From: Daldinia sp. FL1419
Lineage: Eukaryota > Ascomycota > Sordariomycetes > Xylariales > Hypoxylaceae
Length of the DNA stretch: 64,000 bases
Direction of reading: 5' to 3'
Assembly (NCBI GenBank): GCA_025201765.1
Contig: MU623372.1
Coordinates: forward strand, 62,001-126,000
The position numbers were made by a program, and so were the translations under genes. The notes under the pieces are model-generated. The model saw nothing but the letters and a program-made list of their open reading frames with translations. It had not been told where the DNA came from and searched no databases. Below, piece after piece: positions 11,771 to 23,469 of the stretch (the stretch's first letter is position 1; the number at the start of each line of letters is the position of its first letter).

Positions 11771-13090
11771 ATGGCGCCCCCGGACTCCCCCACCGCGAAC
11801 CTCCTCGCGCCCCTCCCGCCTTTTAAGCCAGACCTGTACCAGCGCGCGTGGCAATCCATCCCGCACCCGACCCTCCCCCTCCTCGCCACCGCACACCAGA
11901 AATCCGTAACCGTCTTCTCGCTCTCGACCCTGTCCGCGCACAGCGCGCTGACAAACGGCCACGAGCGCTCCGTCCGCAGCACTACGTGGAAGCCCAACCT
12001 CGCGCCGCACAAGCTGTGCCTCGTGACGGGCAGTTTCGATTCCACGGCGGGGCTGTGGCGCTGGAGTGACGAGGGGAAGGGGGACTTGGGGGTTGATGTT
12101 GCGGGGGGAGGAGAAGACGAGAAGGAGAAGGATTGGGAGCTGATTATTATCCTGGACGGGCAGGATTCCGAAATCAAGTCTGTGGCGTTTTCGCCCACCG
12201 GACAGTTCCTCGCGACGTGTAGTCGGGACAAGTCCGTCTGGATATGGGAGGATGTGGGAGCCAACGAGGAGGACGACGAGTGGGAGACGGTTGCTGTCCT
12301 CAGCGAGCATGAGGGCGATGTCAAGGCCGTGGCGTGGTGTCCTGAGACGAATCGCAGCGGTAGAGGGCGGTATAGCAGTGATGTGCTAGCTAGCGCGAGC
12401 TACGATGGCACGGTGCGCATATGGAGAGAGGAATCGGAGCAGGAATGGGTATGCGTGGCCGTGCTAGAAGGGCACGAGGGTACCGTCTGGGGTGTCCAAT
12501 GGGAGCCGAGGCCTAAGGGGGAGAAATTCCCGCGGATAATGACCTGGAGCGCGGATCGTACCGTGAGGATATGGACGTTAAAGGAAGAGGAAGAAGAAGA
12601 GGAGGCACCGCAGCATGCATGGGGCAGCTTAGGTGGAATACCGAATACTATGCGTAGAGCATTGAAAGAGGAATGGGAATGCACTGCTATACTCCCTACA
12701 GGACATACCCGAGATATATACTCGGCAACATGGAGTCCTGAAACCGGCATGGTCGCGAGCACAGGTAGTGATGGCGTCATTGCCGTATACCGCGAAGAAG
12801 AGGAGGGAGCTACAAATGGAGTCCACGCTACAGATGACGAAGCAGCTGCAGAACTAGACGGAGATGTCCAGATGACCAATGGCCACACAGAGGTCAAGAA
12901 GCCCCAGGAATCCCGAAAATGGAAATTAATATCATCAACACCCAACGCTCATGGCCCATACGAAGTCAACCACATCACATGGTGCAAGCGCTACGACCAA
13001 GGCTGCGCACCGGAGAAAAGAGGCATCGAAGAGATGTTAGTCACGACAGGCGACGACGGCGTTGTTCGCCCATGGCAAATATTGCAATAA
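11771..13090 (+). CDS. CIA1: Cytosolic iron-sulfur protein assembly protein 1 (WD40)
   Basis: Intronless, 439 aa. Cia1/CIAO1 is the WD40 beta-propeller platform of the CIA targeting complex (with Cia2 and Mms19) that inserts Fe-S clusters into cytosolic and nuclear apoproteins. Successive WD blades are visible: SVRSTTWKPN...TGSFDSTAGLWRW, IKSVAFSPTGQFLATCSRDKSVWIW, VKAVAWCPE...ASASYDGTVRIW, VWGVQWEP...WSADRTVRIW, IYSATWSPETGMVASTGSDGVIAVY and a last blade ending TTGDDGVVRPWQI. The SRDKSVWIWE blade is typical of this family. Acidic loops (for example Glu-rich near residue 275 and Asp/Glu-rich near 355) lengthen it beyond the yeast protein. The 5' half is clearly GC-richer than the 3' half. Confidence 0.93.
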   Translation: MAPPDSPTANLLAPLPPFKPDLYQRAWQSIPHPTLPLLATAHQKSVTVFSLSTLSAHSALTNGHERSVRSTTWKPNLAPHKLCLVTGSFDSTAGLWRWSDEGKGDLGVDVAGGGEDEKEKDWELIIILDGQDSEIKSVAFSPTGQFLATCSRDKSVWIWEDVGANEEDDEWETVAVLSEHEGDVKAVAWCPETNRSGRGRYSSDVLASASYDGTVRIWREESEQEWVCVAVLEGHEGTVWGVQWEPRPKGEKFPRIMTWSADRTVRIWTLKEEEEEEEAPQHAWGSLGGIPNTMRRALKEEWECTAILPTGHTRDIYSATWSPETGMVASTGSDGVIAVYREEEEGATNGVHATDDEAAAELDGDVQMTNGHTEVKKPQESRKWKLISSTPNAHGPYEVNHITWCKRYDQGCAPEKRGIEEMLVTTGDDGVVRPWQILQ

Positions 13091-13633
13091 TCAATTCCTC
13101 TAAAAGGATCTTGTTATAATACATTTATCAGCTGTATATATAACATAGGGAGCCCAGCTCTTAGCCATTCAAGCCGAATTGAGCTGAGCTGATTTGGACT
13201 AAGCTCCTCGCTATATATTGACGGGGCCACACCACCGCTGTCCGTCGCTCGATTACTTTAGAGGTTAGGGTACATAGAGACAGGGGGCAAGCCCAATGCA
13301 ACGAGCATAGATATCTGCCAGAGAAAAAAAAGACTCAAGGCAGCGACTATGATTAGCCATTACTCTCCTAGGAGTATGCGATGAATCTCGTGACAACAAC
13401 TGTTTGTACAATGAATTATTCAAGGGGAGAGAAGAAAAAAGAAAAAAGAAAAAGCTGTGAAGCAGACGTCGTCTATGTTTCCGTTCCGTTTCAATGCGAT
13501 ACTCCCTGGTCCGTCCGGTATGCCCTTTAACTCCTCATTTTCCATTTCCCTTCGTCAACGCCTCGTTATCCTCGAGGGGACATATAGACCGAATAAACAG
13601 ACATAAACATAATAATAACCATCTTTAACCGTC
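13091..13633. other. Intergenic between convergent genes
   Basis: About 540 bp of presumed 3' UTR DNA between CIA1 (+) and the next gene (-), with purine-rich A-runs near 13323 and 13432-13452. No gene seen. Confidence 0.6.
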
Positions 13634-14950
13634 TCAAACCGAGTATGCGCCGCACCCCTGGTCGCAGCAGCATAGTATATGCCCAACTTTCCTCCACGCA
13701 CACCTCGAGCACCAATTGTGTCCGCGCCGCTGGCCTTTCCCGAAGCCGGTCAGCGTGGAAAATAAGCTCCAGTGCTGATCTGCGGGTCGTTCGCAGGTTT
13801 TGCAGAGTAACCGCGGGCGACGTCTGAGAACGGGTGCAGCACACGAGGGTGGCGGCGCGATGGGCAGCACGCCTAGATTTCCTTGCAAGCTCCTGCTCAT
13901 GCGGGAAAGTGATCGTTCCATTAATACGTAATCCTCTCGCTCTGCTTGCGTCAGATGCATATCAGCGTAGTGCTTCGGGCCTCGGATTTCCCGCCGCGGG
14001 TACCCGGGTTGCTGCGGGTAAGCATGGATGTCGACCCTTTCGACGGTCGGGGGCGAGTGCCGTCTAGTGGTGTTGCGGAGACGCGGGATTCTAACGCCGC
14101 TTTCACTGTGGCTGCTACTGCTGCTCGTGCCGACGCTGACACCGACACTAGGACCGACATTGTCAGTAGCGTAGCATATTTCGGGATGTCTACTGCTCTT
14201 GCTACTGCCCGGTTGGCCGTCACTGCTAGTGTTCGTCGTAGCGGGAGTAATGTGCAGAGGATGCGTATCGAAACTAAACGATTGCCGCCTTCTCAGTCGT
14301 CTCGGCGGGGACTCGGTCCGACTCCTTCGACTCCGGATGCTGCTCGTGGCGGATTCCTTGTGCTTGAGCAGCGACGAGATATCCGACGTGGACACGGTAC
14401 CACTAGTAGTTCCACTGCGTAACGTCGTCCTGCTGCGCTGTTCGGCAATAGGGGCCAGCTCCGTGCCGTGGCCGTAGAGGAACGGGGTGTTGAAGGTTTC
14501 GATCTGCGAGAGCGGAGACTCCGAATTGGGGTCTATTGCCGTGGGGCACGGCTCCGACGGAGTGACGGGCCTGGCGGATGGAGATGTTGACGGCGTGGAG
14601 GCCTGCAGCGGAGATTTTGTGTTGCCATTGTTGCTGACGATGCTGTTTGATTCGGATACCGAGGTTGCATCGGGGACGGAACCGTGCGGGCTGGGGAGCC
14701 CCTCGGAGGAATCTCTGCGGTCCCATTGGGAACCAAGAGGACGCCGTTCTTGTTGTTGAGTGGGTTTGCTGAGATTAGATCTATTGGAGAGCGGGATCCG
14801 TGATTTGGTAGATAAGTGGCGTCTTTTGAAGAGGGTAAGCCTAGGAGGAGTGGTGGTGGTAGTAGTAGTGGTAGTAGTAGTAGCAGCAGTAGTAGTAGCA
14901 GTAGTAGGACGATTGGTAGTAAGGGGTATATTGTCCATGTTATTGGGCAT
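13634..14950 (-). CDS. Low-complexity protein with cysteine-rich C-terminus, function unknown
   Basis: Single exon, 438 aa from the first ATG (14950); a second Met at 14935 is an alternative. The protein starts with a threonine homopolymer-like stretch, then a long Ser/Thr/Pro/Arg-rich disordered region (residues about 40-330). It ends in a compact segment with CKTC, WCSRC and LCCCDQGC, that is, eight cysteines in roughly the last 55 residues. The pairing suggests a zinc-binding or disulfide module, but I know no named domain that fits. No signal peptide is visible. The tail looks conserved-type while the rest looks disordered, so this may be a lineage-specific fungal protein. It is convergent with CIA1. 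Confidence 0.75.
   Translation of the reverse strand: MPNNMDNIPLTTNRPTTATTTAATTTTTTTTTTTPPRLTLFKRRHLSTKSRIPLSNRSNLSKPTQQQERRPLGSQWDRRDSSEGLPSPHGSVPDATSVSESNSIVSNNGNTKSPLQASTPSTSPSARPVTPSEPCPTAIDPNSESPLSQIETFNTPFLYGHGTELAPIAEQRSRTTLRSGTTSGTVSTSDISSLLKHKESATSSIRSRRSRTESPPRRLRRRQSFSFDTHPLHITPATTNTSSDGQPGSSKSSRHPEICYATDNVGPSVGVSVGTSSSSSHSESGVRIPRLRNTTRRHSPPTVERVDIHAYPQQPGYPRREIRGPKHYADMHLTQAEREDYVLMERSLSRMSRSLQGNLGVLPIAPPPSCAAPVLRRRPRLLCKTCERPADQHWSLFSTLTGFGKGQRRGHNWCSRCAWRKVGHILCCCDQGCGAYSV
14846..14921. repeat. Trinucleotide repeat inside a coding exon
   Basis: An imperfect run of GTA/GTG/GCA triplets on the plus strand. On the minus strand it encodes the Thr-rich (with some Ala) N-terminus of the Cys-tail protein. 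Such a run is prone to length change between strains. Confidence 0.8.
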
Positions 14951-15774
14951 ATGCTGGTGTGCTGATACTCCTTGCAATAATCTAAGAGGCGTGTCTAAAG
15001 TATCGAGAATGATGAATAGTAGCGGTGGTGATGTTGCAAAGTAAAATCTACGCCGGCTTTTTGAGGGCTACAGCAAAAGTACTTTTCCGAATTGATGAGA
15101 TGCCGTGATAGGAAGAATTGTAGATGTTAATTGGGTGATTATGCGTATAGTGTGTAATTAAAGGTAGATTGCCGAAGTCGCCTGTCTATCGATCGACATT
15201 GGAAGTTTGAATAATGAATTCAAGGTTGTATCTTTTTAAAAAGGTTGCGATTGCTGTTTCCTGCTTGGCTCTTTCATATGTATGCCGTCGTATGTAGCTG
15301 CTACCATCACCGCTCTACCCGCTTAAGGGAAGGCGACAAACTTTAAGGTAAGTAACCATCAAAAAGGCAAGCCCCTCCCTTCTATCTACATGTGATCTCT
15401 CGGTCTATTTAGTAGGGCAGTTCAAACCGGCGTGCGGTCAATTAAGGTACTTTAAGGTAGGTAGGTATGCATATAAGTCTGGTTACGGGTTCTACGGTTA
15501 CTTTCACCGACTATATAAAAAAAATATATTAAGACAAATGTCGACGCGAATTGCATATTTTTATGGAACCATCACCATAATTTATAGGTAATTAACTAAC
15601 TATGTACACTAGAAAAAAAAAGAACATGTTTTATTAATGGTTGTTTTAGAAAAGATTGGTATCATACTAATCATACTATAATTACGGAGTCTAATCCATT
15701 ACGAGGAGCATGTTTCATGCGATCCCTTTTCCCCATCTAACCCAAATTGAACGCCCGATGCTTGATGCAAGCTC
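14951..15774. other. Intergenic: promoter of Cys-tail gene and 3' side of TFB1
   Basis: About 820 bp. It holds a TAGGTA word at about 15457-15468, a TATATAAAAAAAATATAT-like AT tract near 15513-15530 and A-runs near 15613. No gene is seen. Confidence 0.55.
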
Positions 15775-17788
15775 TCACCGCTCCGTGCTGACTTGGATGC
15801 CTTCTGCGGCCAATGCTCTTTGGTAATCCGCTATGGCCTTATCTAGAGATTGGATTGTAGGTTCCATGAGTTTAAAAACTGCTTCTTTACCGCCACGAAC
15901 AGTCTTGGGATTGAATTTCACCTTTCGTTTAGTTCGCTCGTAAATTTCCAAGATCTCATCCCTTCTCTTCTGGATTTGCGCGTTCCGCACATTCTCCGCT
16001 TCCACTGCCACGGCATCTATCCTGTCTTTAGATCGCTTAAGAGCTTCGGCTAGATACCCGAGTTCGACGGCCCGGTCCGGATCACCTGATAGGAATGTCG
16101 ACCAAAACTGGTGTAAGAACTCCATAGTAGTAGCATGCGTTAGTTGGCATGAATGAGCCACATCTGCCGGCAATCCCATAGGCGAAGCCTCATCCGAGTC
16201 CTGCCCAAATAATTGAGACCGCCTCTGCCCCATACTCTCGAGTATTTGTTTCTGTGCACTGATCCGCGATGCTCGTGACCCCACATGAGGAACTTTTCCT
16301 CCCTCGTCTTCGCTATCACTAGCGTCGTCGATGCCAAGCGAAGCATGAATATCAACACCCCCAGTACTATATGTGTTTAAGCTCCTGAAGTCGTCTCGTA
16401 CATTCCTAAGCACCTTCGACGGGTTTTGCTTCTCATATACCGCTGTCGTTTCCGATATCGTACCGGTCCTGTTCGAGAAGAAACTACTTTGTTCTTTGAT
16501 ATTTAAAATTATGCGGTTCTCTTCGGCATCCCCTTGCAGATCGCGTAGGGCTAGTTCTCGGTAGCTGTTGTCGTCTAGCTCTGCCTGCTGGGCAGAGTCA
16601 TTTTCAAACGGCACGATGCTGGTTAGTAATTTTTCGCTGATGCTATTCAATGTTTGAATGATGGGTACGTCTTTTCTCCCTCTTGGCCGCATCTCAATAT
16701 CCTTGCGGTTCCCGCTCCTGAAACCGCCTTGGTTCTCTTCGTTGCCTTCTATATCAATGATGTGCGGCACATGCTGTGTAAGTAACTTGCTATTGAAAGC
16801 TTTGATATCGTCATACTCATCGTACTTGTCGAATATCTTATCAGGTGGCTCTAAATCTGTGACGTGTTCTCCTCTTAGCTTTTTCGATAGCTTGCTAAGA
16901 AAGAATCTCATCCAAAACTTGTCTCCCTCCAAAGGCGGTACATTCTCATTGTAGATACGCTTGACGAGAGGGTGCTGATTAAAAATCATTTGCATCTGCT
17001 CAACGCTAAACTTCAACTTTAATTCACTAGGTTTGTTGGGGTCTGCGCTTTGCTGTACGGTTGGTCGCACTTGGGCCAAGACGTTGTAAGGTCCTTTCTT
17101 CTGACTCTTCTCGATGGCGTGGGCCCGAAGTAGATTGATCCTCGCGGTCCAGAATTGCATATTGAACGTAGCATCCGACATGGATTCGGGCTTCATCTTA
17201 CGACCTTCCATATACATCTGAGAGAGATCACGGTCTGCTTTCATAAGTGATTGTTGCAGCGCAATATCGTGCTTTAAAGCATCGTCGTCGAATAGATGCG
17301 CTACGGCGGCCTTGGATACGGCGGTATTGGCAAACGCCATAGACGCCGAGCCGCTACCCCCAGCAGGTGCAAGACCTGCTCGTGGGACACTAGGGTCGTT
17401 GTCCTTAGCCCCGGCGAGAAGTTTGGACAAAAGATCTCTGATAGCATTGGCTTCTGCCCTTGGATCTGAAGGGGAGTTGAAATGGAAGAGATAAGTCGCT
17501 GGCTCAGCAGTCCCTGGCGGTTTATCAAATATCTTGAGCATAACCTTGGCGGCAGTATCTGGGGTTTGCTGTAAATCTGAGTACGATATGATTAGCTTGT
17601 TATAATTATTATCTTATGGTTATAAATAAATAAGAATACTTACTGGTGATATTCGATATTTTTATTGTTATCGATGGCGCACCATCCGGTGAAGAATTAG
17701 GAGTCCAGGTGACATTTTTACGGTCTGGGGTGAGGGTGAGCAGGCCATCTTTTTTCTTGTAGGCAGCAGCACCCGTCGGAATTGCCAT
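15775..17788 (-). CDS. TFB1: TFIIH core subunit Tfb1 (p62)
   Basis: Two exons: 17788-17644 and 17576-15775. The 67-bp intron has donor GTAAGT and acceptor CTCAG. Product 648 aa, near the usual length. Tfb1 is a structural subunit of TFIIH, acting in RNA polymerase II initiation and nucleotide-excision repair. The N-terminal PH domain (about residues 1-110) starts MAIPTGAAAYKKKDG and is interrupted by the intron at codon 49. Two BSD domains follow: one with the FNMQFWTARINLLRAHA signature, the second with KFWMRFFLSKLSKKLRGE. The C-terminal part contains the conserved TTMEFLHQFWSTFLSGD helix. The ATG at 17788 is supported by the PH-domain start. Its partner Rad3 also begins in this window, about 46 kb away. 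Confidence 0.95.
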
Positions 17789-19628
17789 CGTGCAGATATG
17801 TTAGGATGACGAGAGCGACAAGGACTGCCGTCTTGAAGAAATCAGAAATCAGAGATCGGAAATCAAAATTAATAATATGTTATGGTTCTCTCTATAACCA
17901 CCGCCCGGATCTTCGTTTAATCCCTCGACTGTATCAGCGCTGTACTGGAATTCGTGATATTCCTTTTTGGAATTATTTGGCACCTAGGCGACGAATGAGA
18001 GAAGATACAAAATCAAGAGGTATGGATCTGTACCTCCAAAACAAAACAGGACGGCAGTATTTAACTACGCTACGGCGCATCCACGCAATAAGATGCCAGC
18101 CTGCTAAGGCGCGCTTGTTCTGTGCTAATGCTGGGATCTATTCAGTTTATTTTGTCTTTTGTTGTGAATGAGGCTTCCGACGCGGTTGTCTTCAGAATGG
18201 AAGATTGCCGCAGTCAAAACGGACCGGTTACATGATGAGTGAGTTACATAGAAGGTACCTCTTTCTATCGATACCTCTTGACCCAGCCACACCGAATGTG
18301 GCACAAGCTGCAAAGATACATTACATAGTTAGTACCTAGATACTTGGATACTTTACACCCTTTTGGATCCTGGCGCAAAGAAGCATTCCAATTGGACGTG
18401 ATATCTTCAATGCAGCAGAGTGATTAAGATGCCAAGGATGCTAGCATTCTATGACGTCCTGAAGCGGCTTGAGTTATTGCCAGCGAAACAATCATCGAAA
18501 CAAATGTATCTGTAGTACGGAGCGGTGTCTTTTACCGCATTTTATGACCCTTACAATAGTATTAGTTTTACGGGTCAACGGGAGTTGTTAAAGGTTTAGT
18601 TATTTGGATAGTTTCATATCCCTTAAGTAATATAACCCCACTATCTTCGTAGAAACGTGGAATGCACTCGCGATCTTTTTTTTTCTTTGTTTCTTTTTTT
18701 TAATTTATTATACTAACAAAAGAGTCTAACCTAGCTGACACTGTGCGCTGAGTTATGGTACAGATTGTGACCATCTCCAAAACTGCTAAGCCAACTGCCG
18801 TCTCGTCCTGTGACGCACATTGCATGGATCAATCAGCGCCTTAATAGAAAGCCTTATGGACGGGATCATATGCTACGTGATTTGTTCTATTCGACGATGG
18901 TTGGCCACCATTAAGAGATACCTGTTTATATAACTTCGGTACTGCGCTATGTAATATCGTATAAGTGCAAGGCGAGTTACTTAGGGATTTGAGCGATTAA
19001 AAGACCTCGATTGTAGAATCTGTGTAAGGTGTTAAAAACTTCAGGTAGCCTCGGTGGTTTTTGGGAATTTTTTTGCGGCAAGAATCGGGCCTTTCTACCG
19101 AATTAGACGTTAGAATGGAAATCACGGCCCTAACCCAGAAGTGTTCCAGAAGCCGAATTTAGCCTGTACATACAGATATAACGTTTAACCAAATAAAATG
19201 AGAGCCGAACAACCTGGTTTACTAGCATATAGAATACTGCTTAATCGTATAGTCGGCATGACCGGGTCTCCTCTTAGCTTCCTTGATCTGGGACCGGGTG
19301 ACGACAGGGGCTATCGCAGTTCGCTCTAGTTACGTTTTTCATTTTCTCCAAACTTGGGGAGCATGACCTTTCCCAGTCTGTCCCAGTCTCTTCTCCCTCT
19401 AGAACCTCAACCTCACTAATAAAGGTAATTGTTCAATCCAAAAGACTTACTCCGCCGCTCTTTAGTCTCCTCTCGAGATCTTTAGTATCTCGTCCTTTGG
19501 TAGGAGTTTAATAAAGTCATTTCTGGGGTTGTTTTACATGCCAGAGTTAGACTGCAAGTTTTGTCATTTTTCCCTATACCAGTCCTAATACATTTTTTCT
19601 GTAGCTATCGAAGCATCAGCCTGGCGCC
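17789..19628. other. Divergent intergenic region TFB1/KGD1
   Basis: About 1.8 kb containing the promoters of TFB1 (-) and KGD1 (+). A T-rich tract lies at 18677-18713. Close to KGD1 there is a CCTAATAC-like branch site followed by TTTTTTCTGTAG ending near 19605, which looks like the acceptor of a 5'-UTR intron; a possible donor GGTAATTG lies near 19425. No coding gene is seen. Confidence 0.5.
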
Positions 19629-22600
19629 ATGCTGAGTAGCTCCCTCCGAACCACGAGCAGCCAGCTCCTAAGAGCTAGCTGCCGTACCTCGAAATCCCTC
19701 TCTCAATCTTCGAGATGTTTCTCCCTCAGCGCCGCTCGTCGTCCCCTCGCCCTCGCCTCCCAAAAGAGGTATTCTTCTACCACCACCACGGCACCCTCTC
19801 CCAATGATAACTTCCTTTCCGGTAACACTGCCAACTATATCGATGAGATGTACCTGCAGTGGAAAGAGGACCCGGAGAGCGTCCATGTCTCGTGGCAGGT
19901 TTACTTCAAGAACATGGAGAGTGGCGACATGCCCATCCAGCAAGCTTTCACTCCCCCTCCTACCCTCGTACCCAATGCGACCGGAGGTGTTGGGCCAGCC
20001 GTAGGCGTGGGAGTTGGACAGGGCTCTGACGTTATGAACCATTTGAAGGTCCAGCTGCTAGTTCGTGCATACCAGGCTCGTGGCCATCACAAGGCTGATA
20101 TCGATCCTCTTGGCATCCGTAACGAGCCAAGAGGTGCCGCCAACACTAAGATCAAGGAGTTATCCCTCGAGCACTATCAGTTCACCGAGAAGGATCTCGA
20201 TAAGGAATTCACCCTAGGCCCCGGTATCCTCCCGCGCTTCAAGCGAGATGGTCGAGACAAGATGACTCTCCGCGAAATCATTGACGCTTGCGAGAGAATC
20301 TACTGTGGATCCTACGGTGTTGAATTCATCCATATCCCTGATAGGGCCAAATGCGACTGGCTAAGAGAGCGCGTCGAAGTTCCCCAACCCTTCAAGTACT
20401 CAATTGACGAAAAGCGCCGGATTCTCGACCGTTTAATCTGGAGTTCCAGCTTCGAATCCTTCCTGGCCACCAAATATCCCAACGATAAGCGATTCGGTCT
20501 GGAAGGTTGCGAGACCCTCGTGCCCGGAATGAAGGCGCTCATCGACCGCAGTGTCGACTACGGCGTGAAGGACATTGTCATCGGAATGCCTCACCGTGGC
20601 CGTCTTAACGTGCTCAGCAACGTCGTCCGCAAACCGAACGAGTCTATCTTCAGCGAATTTGCGGGTACTGCTGGTGCAGAAGATGAGGGGTCAGGAGACG
20701 TCAAATACCATCTGGGTATGAACTTCGAACGTCCTACACCGTCCGGCAAGCGTGTTCAGCTTTCTCTCGTGGCCAACCCTTCGCATCTTGAAGCCGAAGA
20801 CCCGGTCGTGCTAGGAAAGACCAGGGCTATCCAGCACTACAACAACGACGAATCGACGCACCGAACCGCCATGAGCGTCCTGTTACACGGTGATGCCGCT
20901 TTCGCCGCTCAGGGTATTGTATACGAATGTCTTGGTTTCCACTCCCTCCCGGCCTTCTCGACCGGTGGTACAATCCACTTGGTTGTCAACAACCAGATTG
21001 GGTTTACTACCGACCCTCGATTCGCTCGTTCGACGGCGTACTGTACGGATATTGCTAAGGCCATCGATGCACCCGTGTTCCACGTGAATGCTGATGATGT
21101 CGAGGCCGTTAACTTTGTCTGCCAATTGGCCGCGGACTGGCGTGCTGAGTTCCAATCTGATGTTGTTATTGACCTCATCTGCTACCGAAAGCACGGCCAC
21201 AACGAGACGGATCAACCCTCTTTCACCCAGCCCCTGATGTACAAGCGCATCAGTGCCAAGGACCCCCAAATCAACATTTACGTGGAAAAACTGCTCAAGG
21301 ATGGTAGTTTTACGAAAGAGGATGTCGAAGAGCACAAGCAATGGGTCTGGGGTATGCTGGAAGAAAGCTTTGCTAAGTCCAAAGATTATCAGCCAACGTC
21401 CAAGGAATGGACCACCTCTGCTTGGAACGGCTTCAAATCCCCCAAGGAGTTGGCGAGCGAAGTTCTACCGCATATGTCAACTAGTGTCGACCAGAAGACT
21501 CTGGAGCATATTGGCGAGGTCATCGGCTCTGCCCCCGAGGAGTTCCATCTCCACCGCAACCTGAAGCGTATCCTACAAAACCGCACTAAGTCGGTCCTTG
21601 AGGGTAAGAACATTGATTGGTCGACCGCCGAAGCGCTCGCTTTCGGCTCGCTCGTCACCGAGGGCAACCACGTTCGTATCTCCGGCCAGGATGTAGAGAG
21701 AGGTACTTTCTCGCAACGACATGCCGTCTTCCACGACCAAGAAAACGAGGACACATACACTCCTCTGCAGCACATCAGCAAGGACCAGGGCAAGTTCGTC
21801 ATCTCTAACTCGTCCTTGAGTGAATATGGTGCTTTGGGTTTCGAGTATGGCTATTCGCTGTCGTCGCCGAATGCGCTTGTCATGTGGGAGGCCCAATTCG
21901 GTGACTTCGCCAACAACGCGCAATGCATCATTGACCAGTTCATCGCCTCGGGTGAAGTCAAGTGGATGCAGCGAACTGGTCTAGTTATGTCTCTCCCTCA
22001 CGGTTACGACGGACAAGGCCCTGAGCATTCTTCTGGGCGTATCGAAAGATACCTACAACTTTGTAACGAAGACCCGCGCGTATACCCGTCGCAGGATAAG
22101 CTTGAACGCCAGCACCAAGACTGTAACATGCAGATCGCATACATGACTACTCCTGCTAACCTGTTCCACGTCCTTCGACGACAGATGCACCGACAATTCC
22201 GAAAGCGTAAGTTATTCATATAAGATTTAGTATAGTAGTATATATGATTGCTAACTATTATATAGCCCTTATCATCTTCTTCTCCAAGTCGCTACTACGA
22301 CACCCTCTAGCTCGTTCCAACATCGAGGAATTCACTGGACCTGATGCCCACTTCAAGTGGATCATTGCCGACCCCGAGCACGAGACCGGTAGCATCAAGT
22401 CTCCTGAGGAAATCGACCGAGTCATTCTCTGCACCGGTCAGGTGTGGGCAGCGCTTCACAAATACCGTGCCGACAACAACATCGACAACGTTGCTATCAC
22501 CCGAATTGAGCAACTTAACCCCTTCCCATGGGAGCAACTCAAGCAGAACTTAGACACGTACAAGAACGCCAAGACCATCGTCTGGGCTCAAGAAGAGCCT

Positions 22601-22810
22601 CTCAATGCCGGTGCATGGAGCTTCACCCAACCGCGTATCGAAACCCTCCTGAACAAGACGGAATACCACGACCGCAAGCACGTCATGTACGCAGGCCGAA
22701 ACCCGTCGGCATCAGTCGCCACCGGTTTGAAGGCTGCCCACAAGAAGGAGGAAGAGGACTTACTAGAGATGGCGTTTACTGTGAGGCAGGATAAGCTAAA
22801 GGGCGAGTAG
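19629..22810 (+). CDS. KGD1: 2-oxoglutarate dehydrogenase E1 component, mitochondrial
   Basis: Two exons: 19629-22206 and 22266-22810. The 59-bp intron has donor GTAAGT, branch GCTAAC and acceptor TATAG. Product 1040 aa, the usual length. E1 uses thiamine diphosphate to decarboxylate 2-oxoglutarate and pass succinyl to the lipoyl groups of E2 in the TCA cycle. Visible: an N-terminal Ser/Arg-rich presequence (about residues 1-50), the E1-specific segment with EMYLQWKEDPESVHVSWQ, the ThDP-fold signatures IGMPHRGRLNVL and CYRKHGHNETDQPSFTQP, and the transketolase-type domain SEYGALGFEYGYS...EAQFGDFANNAQ. The C-terminal domain WAQEEPLNAGAW lies in exon 2. The intron cuts the conserved RKP|LI segment, and removing it restores a continuous family sequence. 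Confidence 0.97.
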
Positions 22811-23469
22811 ATGGAACGGAAACTAAAAATTAAAGCATTGACTTGAGGACGGGGCGAGCATTATCATCTTTGCGTTTTGTATTTTATCTTGTGTATAAGG
22901 CGGCCCCGGGGAATCATAGCCGAGGCTACATAGACGGGCGGTTGCTAATGGGTTTTCCAAGAACCGTAATGAATGATTTTGAACTTTTCAGCTCGTATGG
23001 TCTTTATTCGATACCGACCGTAACAACTGCATATGCATACCATCCGTACTATATCTGTACCCGTGCGGAGAACGAATATCTATCGGACCGGGGTGTTGGA
23101 AGGGGCCAGGGTAATGATAAGCACCTTGCTTCTCAACTCCGATTTGCCAATGAGTGTAGCTTGCTTTATCTTGGATATCGCGCACATGTCAACCCTGTGA
23201 CGAAATTCAGTTAGGGCCAACAGATAAAGCTCTGCAATGATAGCAGCCGTCATGTCTTCGAGACGAGATGCGGAGCGTTGCTGTTGGGTAGGATTCAGAT
23301 ATATATGATGGGCCCTCTACCGACGTAGATGGTCGCACAAGGAATCCCTTGAGAGGTTTGTAGACAAGGTTTATACCTCGTAGACGTCACGAGTGGCCTG
23401 AAGACAGAGTATTGTTTGAGGTTATTTGGTCGTTACTCCAAGCCCCGGATTCCTGATGCGATTACAGTG
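22811..23469 (+). promoter_or_regulatory. Intergenic upstream of the permease with four GATA-factor type sites
   Basis: 659 bp between KGD1 and the permease. HGATAR words, the binding consensus of AreA/NIT2 nitrogen regulators, are at 23115-23120 (TGATAA), 23166-23171 (AGATAA on the minus strand), 23222-23227 (AGATAA) and 23238-23243 (TGATAG). Four is about twice the chance expectation for this length at even base use, so this is suggestive only. Short frames here (for example 22843-23214) lack an ATG start or a domain. Confidence 0.4.

Noticed and set aside
11699..12324. Two long minus-strand frames opposite CIA1
   Set aside because: They are shadows of the GC-rich WD40 gene; Arg/Gly- or Ser-rich chance peptides without domains.
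22843..23214. 123-codon plus frame between KGD1 and the permease
   Set aside because: Begins with TTG, has no domain, and lies in the 3' UTR and promoter zone.
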